NCBI RefSeq assembly: GCF_003148495.1
Contig: NZ_QGGH01000007.1
Location: 62,001 to 126,000, forward strand
Length of the DNA: 64,000 nucleotides
Source of the DNA: Mesorhizobium loti
GTDB lineage: Bacteria; Pseudomonadota; Alphaproteobacteria; Rhizobiales; Rhizobiaceae
Reading direction: 5' to 3'
This document shows, piece by piece, positions 54,501 through 61,833 of the stretch. Both the position numbers and the translations under genes were made by a program. The first letter of the stretch is position 1; each line of letters begins with the position of its first letter. The notes beneath the pieces are model-generated. The model saw nothing but the letters and a program-made list of their open reading frames with translations, was not told where the DNA came from and did no database searches.

Positions 54501-54583
54501 GCAAGACAAAGCAGTGCGGCGACGAAAGCCGTCAGCCACGCCTGCCGCAAAAGATTACGCTTCGTGGTTTCGACAAAGGCCAT
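51563..54583 (-). CDS. Secreted caspase-like (C14) protein with ten 47-residue TPR-type repeats
   Basis: 1006 residues. Signal peptide ~1-34 (AWLTAFVAALLCLAATALAG). The caspase-fold domain follows with His114 in YYSGHGIEAGG and Cys165 in LLDACRTNPF, an intact dyad. A helical linker leads to ten tandem 47-residue repeats (519-~988), each opening with W-A-x-x-Q-N-N-L-G; the period never varies. Prokaryotic caspase homologues of this type are proteases or pseudo-proteases; repeats probably bind a partner. Start chosen at ATG before AFVETTKRN, which gives a good signal peptide. Periplasmic target unknown. Confidence 0.9.
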   Translation of the reverse strand: MAFVETTKRNLLRQAWLTAFVAALLCLAATALAGAETKSLKGVALIIGQSKYEHIAALPNPANDARDMAKMLTDLGFDARSVTDRDATKLKRDLERFTEDAEGADVAFIYYSGHGIEAGGENYLVPVDADVSSLRDADAALVPISAIMDALKKTVPVTIVLLDACRTNPFPQDAVVRRAPTASASPIGAGGLEPVRGARALGNAPAADASLGTVVGFAAEPGRPALDGAAGENSPYASALLRHLAAMKGTEFGSVMRMVTEEVYLDTKARQRPWVNESLRRLLYFGVAPAEPTGDDGLITGERRQLLLTISDLPDPKRAQVELASLQEGVPLDALYGVLKALGTEKMPEDPSDLQKVLDAQAERLKKMMSERAALRTDDPEIKRLVASADKAIRQGAIVTARKFLDDAVGRVEQTNDAVDEAEDLVKQKRLADAAIYARRADASGLVFDYKSAAGDYAKAFSLAEKWDDKLRWNYKNQEAEALNAYGYATGDLDALQRSIDAYRTILNFIPNGEQNRDWAITRNNMAVVLQTIGERETETARLEEAAQIFRASLVVFEREKDDLNWAAAQNNLANVLLKIGERESDPKRLNEAVVAMRATLEKRPREKVPLDWAASQNNLGLALYALSEREAAGEHLTQAEAAYRLALEEYTREKAPVEWAMVENNLGNTLVSLGIQLNDKAKINEAADAFRAALEVRTRETFPVSWATSRLNLGNALSGVARFDMGTGALEEAATAYDDALTVFTRQRFPMDWASAQNNLGSIYQTLGQRTRDAAKLEQSAAAFQAARQVYVRRKFPQDWAMSHYNLGNTLQLLGGVTDKPEHYGEAIAAYRDALREYKRETNPRQWALAQAGLGSTLHWLSMSNADPKTLLESIAARRAALEVLTVDAAPVDWANAQNGIGMSLLNLGNLERTDKYLGDAEAAFTATLKVFTRESLPMQWALAQNNLGDIHWNRGSYGGGKAEYQKAIEFFENAKQGFTEAGYTIPIPLTDQKIDLVKKQIAKK

Positions 54584-54639
54584 TTGTCGTTGATGTCCGC
54601 CCTGATGATCCAAGCCCTCTATAATGCTGCCAGCCTACC

Positions 54640-54671
54640 ATGATCAAATTCGGGCATGATCAAATTCGGGC
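54640..54671. repeat. Tandem 16-bp direct repeat
   Basis: ATGATCAAATTCGGGC occurs twice back to back in the 5' leader of the AEC transporter gene. About 20 bases on (54691-54728) a second, imperfect ~19-base repeat (CTCGCCTATCACGGGAAA / CTCGCCTGTCACGGTAAA) precedes the start. Replication slippage is the simplest origin. Confidence 0.7.
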
Positions 54672-54729
54672 GCGATTGCGCCGCGGCCGTGGCTCGCCTA
54701 TCACGGGAAACTCGCCTGTCACGGTAAAA

Positions 54730-55677
54730 ATGTCTCCGCTCACCGAAACGGTCCTTTTCGTCTTCAGCCTTGTCGCGCTCGGCTATCTCGCCGGGTTCAC
54801 CGGCTATTTGAAGCCGGAGAGCGGCGAGGGGATATCCAACTTCGCGGTCTCGGTGGCGATGCCGCTGCTGCTGTTCCAGACCATGGTGAATGCCGATTTC
54901 CACGGCGTGGCACCTTGGCCGCTGTGGGGCGCCTATTTCGCGGCCGCAACCATCACCTGGGCCGCCGGCCATCTCGTCACCACGCGGATATTCGGGCGGG
55001 ATGCACGCGCCGGTGTCGTCGGTGGCGTATCTTCGGCCTATTCCAATGTCGTGCTGCTCGGCGCTCCCTTCATCCTTGGCATATTCGGCCCGAGCGGCTT
55101 CGAAGTGCTGTCACTGCTGGTCTCCGTGCATCTGCCGATCATGATGATGGCCTCGATCGTCCTGTTCGAGATGTTCGGCCGCAGCGGCGGCGAGCCCATG
55201 CACCCCTTGCGCATGATCCGCAGCTTCCTGAGGCGGCTGTTCATCAATCCGCTGATCATCGGCATTCTGGCGGGGCTGGCATGGCGCCTCAGCGGCGTAC
55301 CGCTGCCCGACCTTGTCAAGCGGCTGGTCGATGCGCTGGCCGATACGGCCGGCCCGGTGGCGCTGTTTGCCATGGGCCTCAGCCTGCGCCGCTTCGGTAT
55401 CTCCGGCAATGTCCGGCCGGCGTTGGCGCTTTCGGTGCTGAAGCTGTTCCTGATGCCGGCGCTGGTTCTCGCCTTTGTCTGGCTGCTCGGCCTGCCGCCC
55501 TTGACGGCCAAGGTCGCGGTGGTGGTGGCGGCGCTGCCGTCCGGCATCAATTCCTATCTCATCGCCGTGCAGTTCAACACCGGCCAGGCGCTGGCGTCGA
55601 ACCAGATGACCATCGCCACGGCCTGCGCCGCCGTCACCACCGCCTTTTGGCTGGCGGTGGTGCTTCACGTTTTCTGA
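54730..55677 (+). CDS. AEC family transporter
   Basis: 315-residue, ten-helix permease of the auxin-efflux-carrier family; members move malonate, malate and similar acids. LFVFSLVALGYLAGFTGYLK opens the protein, and AVVVAALPSGINSYLIAVQF is near the end. The start is the ATG before SPLTETVLF, which follows the direct repeats. It is divergent from the caspase gene. Confidence 0.9.
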   Translation: MSPLTETVLFVFSLVALGYLAGFTGYLKPESGEGISNFAVSVAMPLLLFQTMVNADFHGVAPWPLWGAYFAAATITWAAGHLVTTRIFGRDARAGVVGGVSSAYSNVVLLGAPFILGIFGPSGFEVLSLLVSVHLPIMMMASIVLFEMFGRSGGEPMHPLRMIRSFLRRLFINPLIIGILAGLAWRLSGVPLPDLVKRLVDALADTAGPVALFAMGLSLRRFGISGNVRPALALSVLKLFLMPALVLAFVWLLGLPPLTAKVAVVVAALPSGINSYLIAVQFNTGQALASNQMTIATACAAVTTAFWLAVVLHVF

Positions 55678-55903
55678 TGGGGCATGTCGATATTCAGATG
55701 ATTCCGGCCCGCGATCGGCGCGTCATAGTTCGGCCTGCTCTCGCCTCGGGCTGGTCCAACCCCTATATGCCATCTTGCGATTGCTTGCGGGCCTTGCCCT
55801 AGGTAAAGAGCAGAGGCTCCGGCGTGCCGGCTTCAGTCCATGGCGCACGCTCACCGAAGACTTCACAGACCGGCCCGTCAGCGCGCCGAACGGAGGATAG
55901 ACC

Positions 55904-57361
55904 ATGCTTCAGAAAACCAGCCATTTCATGCGGCAGGCCAATCTCATCAATGGCGAATGGGTGCAGGCCGACAGCGGCCAGACGGTCGACGTCAACAACC
56001 CGGCCACCGGTCTCAAGATCGGCACCGTGCCGAAGTCGGGCAAGGCCGAGACCCGCCGCGCCATCGAAGCTGCCGCCGCCGCCTTCAAGTCGTGGCGCAA
56101 GACCACCGCGCTCGAGCGCTCGAAGCTGCTGCGCAAGCTGCACGACGCGATGATGGACAATCAGGACGTGCTGGCCGAACTGCTAACCATCGAGCAAGGC
56201 AAGTCGCTGTTCGAATCGAAGGGCGAGATCGGCTCTGCCGCGGCCTACATCCTGTGGTTCGCCGAGGAAGGCCGCCGCACCTATGGCGACGTCGTGCCGT
56301 CGCCATGGGCAGACCGCCGCATCCTGGTGACCAAGGAGCCGGTCGGCGTCATCGCCGCCATCACGCCGTGGAATTTCCCATCCTCGATGCTGGCCCGCAA
56401 GCTCGGCCCGGCGCTCGCCGCCGGCTGCACAGCGGTCGTCAAGCCTGCGTCGCAGACGCCATATTCGGGTCTGGCCTGGGGCGCGCTCGCCGAGGAAGTC
56501 GGCTTCCCCAAGGGCGTCGTCAACATCCTGACCGGTTCGGCCAGCGAGATCGGCGACGAGATCTGCGCCAATCCGCTGGTGTCGAAGATCACCTTCACCG
56601 GATCGACCGAGGTCGGCAAGCTTCTCATCCAGAAGTCGTCGGTCACCGTCAAGAAGGTGTCGATGGAACTCGGCGGCAACGCGCCGTTCATCGTCTTCGA
56701 CGACGCCGACCTCGAGCGTGCGGTCGCCGGTGCGATCACCGCCAAGTACCGCAATTCCGGCCAGACCTGCGTCTGCACCAACCGCTTCCTTGTCCAGGCT
56801 GGTGTCTATGACAAGTTCGTCGAGAAGCTCGCTGCCGCCAGCAATGGGCTGAAGGTCGGGTCCGGCCTCGAGGACGGCGTGCAGCAGGGACCGCTGATCG
56901 ACGAGAAGGCGGTCGAGAAGGTCGAGGAGCTGATCGCCGACGCCACTTCCAAGGGCGGCAAGATCGTCGCCGGCGGCAAGCGCCATGCGCTCGGCGGTTC
57001 GTTCTTCCAGCCGACGGTCATCGCCAACGCGACGCCGAAGATGCGCTTCATGAAGGAAGAGATCTTTGGCCCGGTCGCACCGGTGTTCAAGTTCGAGACC
57101 GAAGAGGAAGCCGTCGCACTCGCCAACGACACCGAATTCGGCCTCGCCTGCTATTTCTACACCGGCGATCTCGGCCGCGCCTTCCGCGTCATGGAAGGGC
57201 TGAAATACGGCATGGTCGGCGTCAATGAAGGCCTCATCACCACGCCGGAGGCGCCGTTCGGCGGCGTCAAGGAATCGGGTCTCGGCAAGGAAGGCGGACA
57301 TCAGGGCATCGAGGATTATCTCGACACCAAATATGTCTGCATCGGTGGCCTCGGCCTCTGA
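55904..57361 (+). CDS. gabD: NAD(P)-dependent succinate-semialdehyde dehydrogenase
   Basis: 485-residue aldehyde dehydrogenase. AAITPWNFPSSMLARKLGPA, KPASQTPYSGLAWG, Glu255 in MELGGNAPF and Cys289 in NSGQTCVCTNRF make it a full GabD/SSADH-type enzyme; oxidises succinate semialdehyde from GABA breakdown. GGAGG upstream supports the start. No gabT is adjacent. Confidence 0.92.
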   Translation: MLQKTSHFMRQANLINGEWVQADSGQTVDVNNPATGLKIGTVPKSGKAETRRAIEAAAAAFKSWRKTTALERSKLLRKLHDAMMDNQDVLAELLTIEQGKSLFESKGEIGSAAAYILWFAEEGRRTYGDVVPSPWADRRILVTKEPVGVIAAITPWNFPSSMLARKLGPALAAGCTAVVKPASQTPYSGLAWGALAEEVGFPKGVVNILTGSASEIGDEICANPLVSKITFTGSTEVGKLLIQKSSVTVKKVSMELGGNAPFIVFDDADLERAVAGAITAKYRNSGQTCVCTNRFLVQAGVYDKFVEKLAAASNGLKVGSGLEDGVQQGPLIDEKAVEKVEELIADATSKGGKIVAGGKRHALGGSFFQPTVIANATPKMRFMKEEIFGPVAPVFKFETEEEAVALANDTEFGLACYFYTGDLGRAFRVMEGLKYGMVGVNEGLITTPEAPFGGVKESGLGKEGGHQGIEDYLDTKYVCIGGLGL

Positions 57362-57452
57362 TAGGCTATCCCTGAGATGGGGAGGCCAATGGCTTGCCCA
57401 TCTCGGAAGGAAAACCAGCCGAAGTCCTCAGGATCAACTGGCATTTACGGGC

Positions 57453-58475
57453 ATGGCGATGAAGGACGGCGAGGTTTTCGGCACGACACAGGCAGGCGAG
57501 CCGGTGCGTCGCTTCACGATCAGGGGTGGCGGCATCACCGCCAACGTCATCGGTCTGGGCGCAATCATCCAGGACCTGCGCCTGACCGGGCATGATGCGC
57601 CGCTCGTGCTCGGCTACGACAGTCTGCAAGCCTACGAGACGGATACGGGCTTCTTCGGAGCGGTCGTCGGTCGCTATGCCAACCGCATCCGCGACGGCCG
57701 CTTTACTATTGGCGGCAACCGCTACCAGACCGAGCAAAACTTCCTCGATAAGCATACGCTGCATGGCGGCTCGCAAGGTTACTCCCACCGGCCGTGGACG
57801 GTTTCCTTGCATGGCAGGGATTTCGTCACGCTGACCCTGCACGATCCCGACGGCACGATGGGTTTTCCCGGCGCGCTCGACGTCACCTGTACCTACCGGC
57901 TGAAGATCCCCGGCACGCTCAGCGTCGAGCTGACCGCCACCTGTGAGGAGCCGACGCTGTGCAATCTCACCCAGCATTCCTATTTCAACCTGGATGATGG
58001 CGGTGCCGGCGACATTCTCGACCACAGGATGATGCTGAACGCCGGCGCCTACCTGCCGGTCGATGGCGACATGATCCCGACCGGGGTGGTCAAGCCGGTT
58101 GACGGCACGCCGTTCGATTTCCGCCAGGCGCGGCCGCTGCGCATGGAGACCGAGGGCGAACAGCTGCCTTACGACCAGAATTTCTGCCTTGCGTCGACAC
58201 GCGGGCCGCTCAAGCAGGCGGCATGGACGCAAGGCGCCAGTTCCGGTGTCGAGATGGAGGTCTGGACCACCGAGCCCGGCGTCCAGCTCTATACCGGCCA
58301 GTATGTGACGCCGCGCACCGGGCTGGAAGGGCGGAACTACAAGGCCTTTTGCGGTTTCTGCCTCGAGCCGCAGGTGTGGCCGGATGCGCCGAACCGGCCC
58401 TATTTCCCGCAGGCAACGCTGTGGCCGGGCGCGATCTACCACCACGTCACGGAATACAGATTTCGGCTACCCTAG
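57453..58475 (+). CDS. Aldose 1-epimerase (mutarotase) family
   Basis: 340 residues. HGGSQGYSHRPW, LTQHSYFNLD (catalytic His) and FCLEPQVWPDAPN (catalytic Glu) are the galactose-mutarotase motifs. Converts alpha and beta anomers of sugars. Start set at the first ATG of a pair (57453, 57459). It lies convergent with the sugar kinase gene, only 12 bases between stops; the two may serve sugar catabolism together. Confidence 0.9.
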   Translation: MAMKDGEVFGTTQAGEPVRRFTIRGGGITANVIGLGAIIQDLRLTGHDAPLVLGYDSLQAYETDTGFFGAVVGRYANRIRDGRFTIGGNRYQTEQNFLDKHTLHGGSQGYSHRPWTVSLHGRDFVTLTLHDPDGTMGFPGALDVTCTYRLKIPGTLSVELTATCEEPTLCNLTQHSYFNLDDGGAGDILDHRMMLNAGAYLPVDGDMIPTGVVKPVDGTPFDFRQARPLRMETEGEQLPYDQNFCLASTRGPLKQAAWTQGASSGVEMEVWTTEPGVQLYTGQYVTPRTGLEGRNYKAFCGFCLEPQVWPDAPNRPYFPQATLWPGAIYHHVTEYRFRLP

Positions 58476-58487
58476 TTTTTTCAGCCT

Positions 58488-59408
58488 TTAGCCTTCGAAA
58501 GCGGTTCGCAGCGTCTCGAACGGCGCCAGCGCGCCGCGTACCTGCACCACGGCAGCGGCGACGCGATGGGCACGGCGCGCGGCTTCCAGCGGGTCATGGC
58601 CGGCAAGACGAGCCGCAAGGTAGCCGCCATTGAAGGAATCACCGGCGCCTGTCGTATCGGCGGGAGCGGCGACATGGATCGCAGGGACTTCGCGTAATGT
58701 TCCTCGTTGGGCAACCAGCGCCGGCGCTTCGCCATTCTTGACGACGACCTCGCCAACCAGTTGCCCGAGTCGCTCTGCGGTCGCTTGCGGTGTTGCGTCG
58801 CCAAACAGCATCTGCTCGTCGGGGAAGGTCGGCAACGCGATGTCGGTGACAGCAAGGGCTTCGACGATCGCTGCCTGCGCATCCTCGCGATTGCGCCAGA
58901 GCCGCGACCGGTAGTTGGGGTCGAAGGCGACAAGTGAACCGACCGAGCGCGCCTTGGCGACAGCAGCCAGCAATGTGGCGCGTGCGGCATCGTCCAGAAT
59001 TGCCAAAGTGATCCCGGAAAAATAGACAAGCGCCTGATTTTCAATATTTTTCGCCAACGCAGCCGGGTCCGAGGCAAGCTGCCGCGCGGCGGCGTCGGAA
59101 CGCCAATAGGTGAAGGAACGCTCGGCGCCGGTCAGTGTGATGGCATAGAGGCCGGGCCGCGCGCCCGCTATGACCGGGCTGGAGCCGATGCCGATGCCGT
59201 TTTCAGCCAGGAAACCGATCTGGCCTTGCGAGAAGGGATCGTCGCCGAAGGCCGAGACATAGGTTGCCGGCCGCTCAGTGCTCAACGCATGCAGCGCCCA
59301 CAGCGTGTTGAACGTGTCGCCGGCAAAGCCCATGCGCCAGTTCGGTCCCGTCTGGCCCGACAGTTCGAGCATGCATTCGCCGATCGAGGCGACGCCGGTT
59401 CCCGCCAT
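58488..59408 (-). CDS. kdgK: PfkB-family sugar kinase, KdgK-like
   Basis: 306-residue ribokinase-fold kinase. AAPADTTGAGDSFNGGYLAA is the anion hole and catalytic Asp; MLELSGQTGPNWRMGFAGDT fits 2-dehydro-3-deoxygluconate kinases. Likely phosphorylates KDG; fructokinase or ribokinase cannot be excluded. Confidence 0.8.
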   Translation of the reverse strand: MAGTGVASIGECMLELSGQTGPNWRMGFAGDTFNTLWALHALSTERPATYVSAFGDDPFSQGQIGFLAENGIGIGSSPVIAGARPGLYAITLTGAERSFTYWRSDAAARQLASDPAALAKNIENQALVYFSGITLAILDDAARATLLAAVAKARSVGSLVAFDPNYRSRLWRNREDAQAAIVEALAVTDIALPTFPDEQMLFGDATPQATAERLGQLVGEVVVKNGEAPALVAQRGTLREVPAIHVAAPADTTGAGDSFNGGYLAARLAGHDPLEAARRAHRVAAAVVQVRGALAPFETLRTAFEG

Positions 59409-59559
59409 CTACAGTCCTCCAGTGATCTTGGTGCTGTAGCTTTTTGCCATCGGCAACGCCATGCTTGGCAAGCAGGGTTTTTTCCGCCACAGCGTTTTCC
59501 CACAGGCTGGCGGGATGCGATCCGTTCGGCAGAGCGTTGTCTGCAGAAGAGGAACCGGT

Positions 59560-60009
59560 TTGGTATCGATATGGCGTTATCTTCTGGCAGGTCTTGGTCT
59601 GGCTGCCTTGCTGGTCGGCATTCTCGCGGTCGTCTATCTGACGGCGCCGCGGTCCGCGCAGCCTGCCGGCCCGGATGTCTCGCGTACGAAGAAATCCGAA
59701 AATGGGCTGTACATGGCCAGCTTCGTGCCGGAACGGGGCGTGGTGCGGCAGGGCGAACTGGAATCCTGGCTGCTGACCCTGAAAACAAAGACTGGGGCTT
59801 CGGTGGAGCGCGCCGCGATCGCCATCTCCGGCGGTATGCCGCAACACAATCACGGCCTGCCGACCAGCCCGCAGGTCACCGATTACCTGGGCGAAGGCCG
59901 TTACCGCATCGAGGGGCTGAAATTCACGATGAGCGGCTGGTGGCAACTTCGTTTCGCCATCTCGTCCGGCGCCGGCTCCGACACAGTACTGTTCAACGTG
60001 GTGCTGTGA
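59560..60009 (+). CDS. FixH/YtkA-like membrane-anchored protein
   Basis: 149 residues: helix LLAGLGLAALLVGILAVVYL, then a periplasmic Ig-like beta domain with ISGGMPQHNHGLPTSPQVTD, typical of FixH/YtkA-type domains. The start is TTG with AAGAGGAA six bases away; the longer upstream frame has no signal. Seven bases before the peroxidase gene, so both are one unit. The HNHG segment could bind metal, which is inference. Confidence 0.72.
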   Translation: MVSIWRYLLAGLGLAALLVGILAVVYLTAPRSAQPAGPDVSRTKKSENGLYMASFVPERGVVRQGELESWLLTLKTKTGASVERAAIAISGGMPQHNHGLPTSPQVTDYLGEGRYRIEGLKFTMSGWWQLRFAISSGAGSDTVLFNVVL

Positions 60010-60016
60010 GCGATCG

Positions 60017-61216
60017 ATGAAGCGCCTTTTCTGCTTTCTGGCGCTGATGGTCGCCGTCATCCTCGTCGGCTGCGGCAAGCCTGACTTTTCCGACGCCGAG
60101 AAGAAGACCATCGCCTCGCTGGCGCTGTCGAGGTTGCCGCCCCTGAAGCCCGACACCACCAATCGTTTTGCCGACGTGCCGGCCGCTGCCGCGCTCGGCT
60201 CGACGCTTTTCTTCGACCTTGGCATGAGCCGCGACGGCACGGTGTCGTGCTCGACCTGCCACAAGATCGACCGCCAGTTCCAGGACGACCTGCCGCAAGC
60301 GGTCGGCGTCGGCCACACCAACCGGCGCACCATGCCGCTGGCCGGCGTGGCGCGCGATCCCTGGTTTTTCTGGGACGGCCGCCGCGACAGCCTGTGGGCG
60401 CAAGCGCTGACTCCGCTCGAAAACCCGCTGGAGCAGGCGGGAAACCGCGCCGCCTACGCGCATTACATCAAGGCGCGCTTTGGTGAGCGCTATGAGCGCA
60501 TCTTTGGGCCGCTGCCTGACTTTTCCGGCATGCCGTTGAATGCCAGTCCGCTTGGAACCGATGCCGAGAAGGCTGCCTGGAACGCGATGAGCGGCGCACA
60601 ACGCGACGGCATCAACGGTGTGTTTGCCAATCTCGGCAAGGCGATTGCCGCCTTCGAACGCTCGATCGAGCCGGCGCCAACGCGCTTCGACCGCTTTGCG
60701 CTGGACCTTGTCGCCGGCGCGGAGCCGAAAGGCGATGCCGTTTTCTCGAAGGAGGAAATCCTTGGGCTGAAACTGTTCATCGGCAAGGCCAATTGCGTGA
60801 CCTGCCACGACGGCCCGCGCTTCACCGACAACAGCTTTCACAACACCGGCGTGCCGCCCGTTGCGGGTCTGCCGCCGGATCGCGGCCGCATCGATGCCGT
60901 GGCACAGGTCGAGGCCGACCCGTTCAACTGCTTCGGCGCCTATCGCGATGGCGACGCCAGCGCCTGCGGCGAGCTGCGCTTCATGGTCAAGGATGCGCCG
61001 CAACTTGTTCGCGCCTACAAGACGCCGTCGCTGCGCGGAGCGGCAACGCGACCGCCCTACATGCATGCCGGGCAGTTTTCGTCGCTCGACGAGGTGGTGG
61101 CGCACTACGCCAAGGCTGCGCCCAGCGTGGAGGGCACGTCCGAAGTTCACCCGCTTGAGCTGTCGGATCGCGAGCGTGGGGCGCTGGTGGCCTTCCTGAA
61201 GACGCTGGCGGAGTGA
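60017..61216 (+). CDS. Di-heme cytochrome c peroxidase/MauG-family lipoprotein
   Basis: 399 residues. Lipobox LVGC (Cys19), then two c-heme sites: CSTCH (78-82) and CVTCH (260-264). Layout matches the bacterial di-heme peroxidase family, which reduces H2O2 with cytochrome electrons, or the related MauG maturases. It probably faces the periplasm. It is coupled to the FixH/YtkA-like gene. Confidence 0.92.
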   Translation: MKRLFCFLALMVAVILVGCGKPDFSDAEKKTIASLALSRLPPLKPDTTNRFADVPAAAALGSTLFFDLGMSRDGTVSCSTCHKIDRQFQDDLPQAVGVGHTNRRTMPLAGVARDPWFFWDGRRDSLWAQALTPLENPLEQAGNRAAYAHYIKARFGERYERIFGPLPDFSGMPLNASPLGTDAEKAAWNAMSGAQRDGINGVFANLGKAIAAFERSIEPAPTRFDRFALDLVAGAEPKGDAVFSKEEILGLKLFIGKANCVTCHDGPRFTDNSFHNTGVPPVAGLPPDRGRIDAVAQVEADPFNCFGAYRDGDASACGELRFMVKDAPQLVRAYKTPSLRGAATRPPYMHAGQFSSLDEVVAHYAKAAPSVEGTSEVHPLELSDRERGALVAFLKTLAE

Positions 61217-61217
61217 G

Positions 61218-61670
61218 CTACCGATCCTTGACCGTCTCCATTGCCACGAAGGTCGAGGTCTGGGCGACATGGGGGAGCGCCGAGATGCGCTCGCCCAGGA
61301 CGCGGCGGTAGGCGGCGATATCCCTTGTGCGGACCTTCAGCAAATAATCGAAGCTCGACGCCATCATGTGGCACTGCTCGATCTCCGGCACGGCTTGTAC
61401 GGATCGGTTGAAGGCATCGAGCGCGGCGGATCGGGTGTCGGACAATTTCACCTGGACGAAAGCGACATGGCCTTCGCCCATACGCTCGCGGTCGATGATC
61501 GCCTGGTAGCCCCTGATGTAGCCGTCCTTCTCCAGCCGCTTCACTCGCGCCTGCACCGGCGTCTTCGACAGGCCGACCTTCGCCGCCAGTTCGGACATCG
61601 AAAGCCGGCCATCGCTTGCCAGCGCCGCCAGGATATTCCGGTCGATGCGGTCCAATTGATCTTCTGTCAT
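61218..61670 (-). CDS. putR: Lrp/AsnC-family regulator, PutR type
   Basis: 150 residues. N-terminal HTH: LDRIDRNILAALASDGRLSM, then KVGLSKTPVQARVKRLEKDG, and the RAM ligand-binding domain. Divergent from putA, the arrangement of PutR that activates putA in response to proline in Agrobacterium and Rhizobium. Confidence 0.92.
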   Translation of the reverse strand: MTEDQLDRIDRNILAALASDGRLSMSELAAKVGLSKTPVQARVKRLEKDGYIRGYQAIIDRERMGEGHVAFVQVKLSDTRSAALDAFNRSVQAVPEIEQCHMMASSFDYLLKVRTRDIAAYRRVLGERISALPHVAQTSTFVAMETVKDR

Positions 61671-61833
61671 CGAAAATGCAGTCCATATGATAGTTTTAGA
61701 TCACCAAGATAGATCGAATGACCTGCAATGTCGATTTCTTTGGACCGGTCGAAATTTCGCACTTGTGCTAGCTTGCGCCATTCGGTCCGGTGACCGCCGG
61801 CCCGATCCCCTTTGCTCAATCCATGGGACCGCC

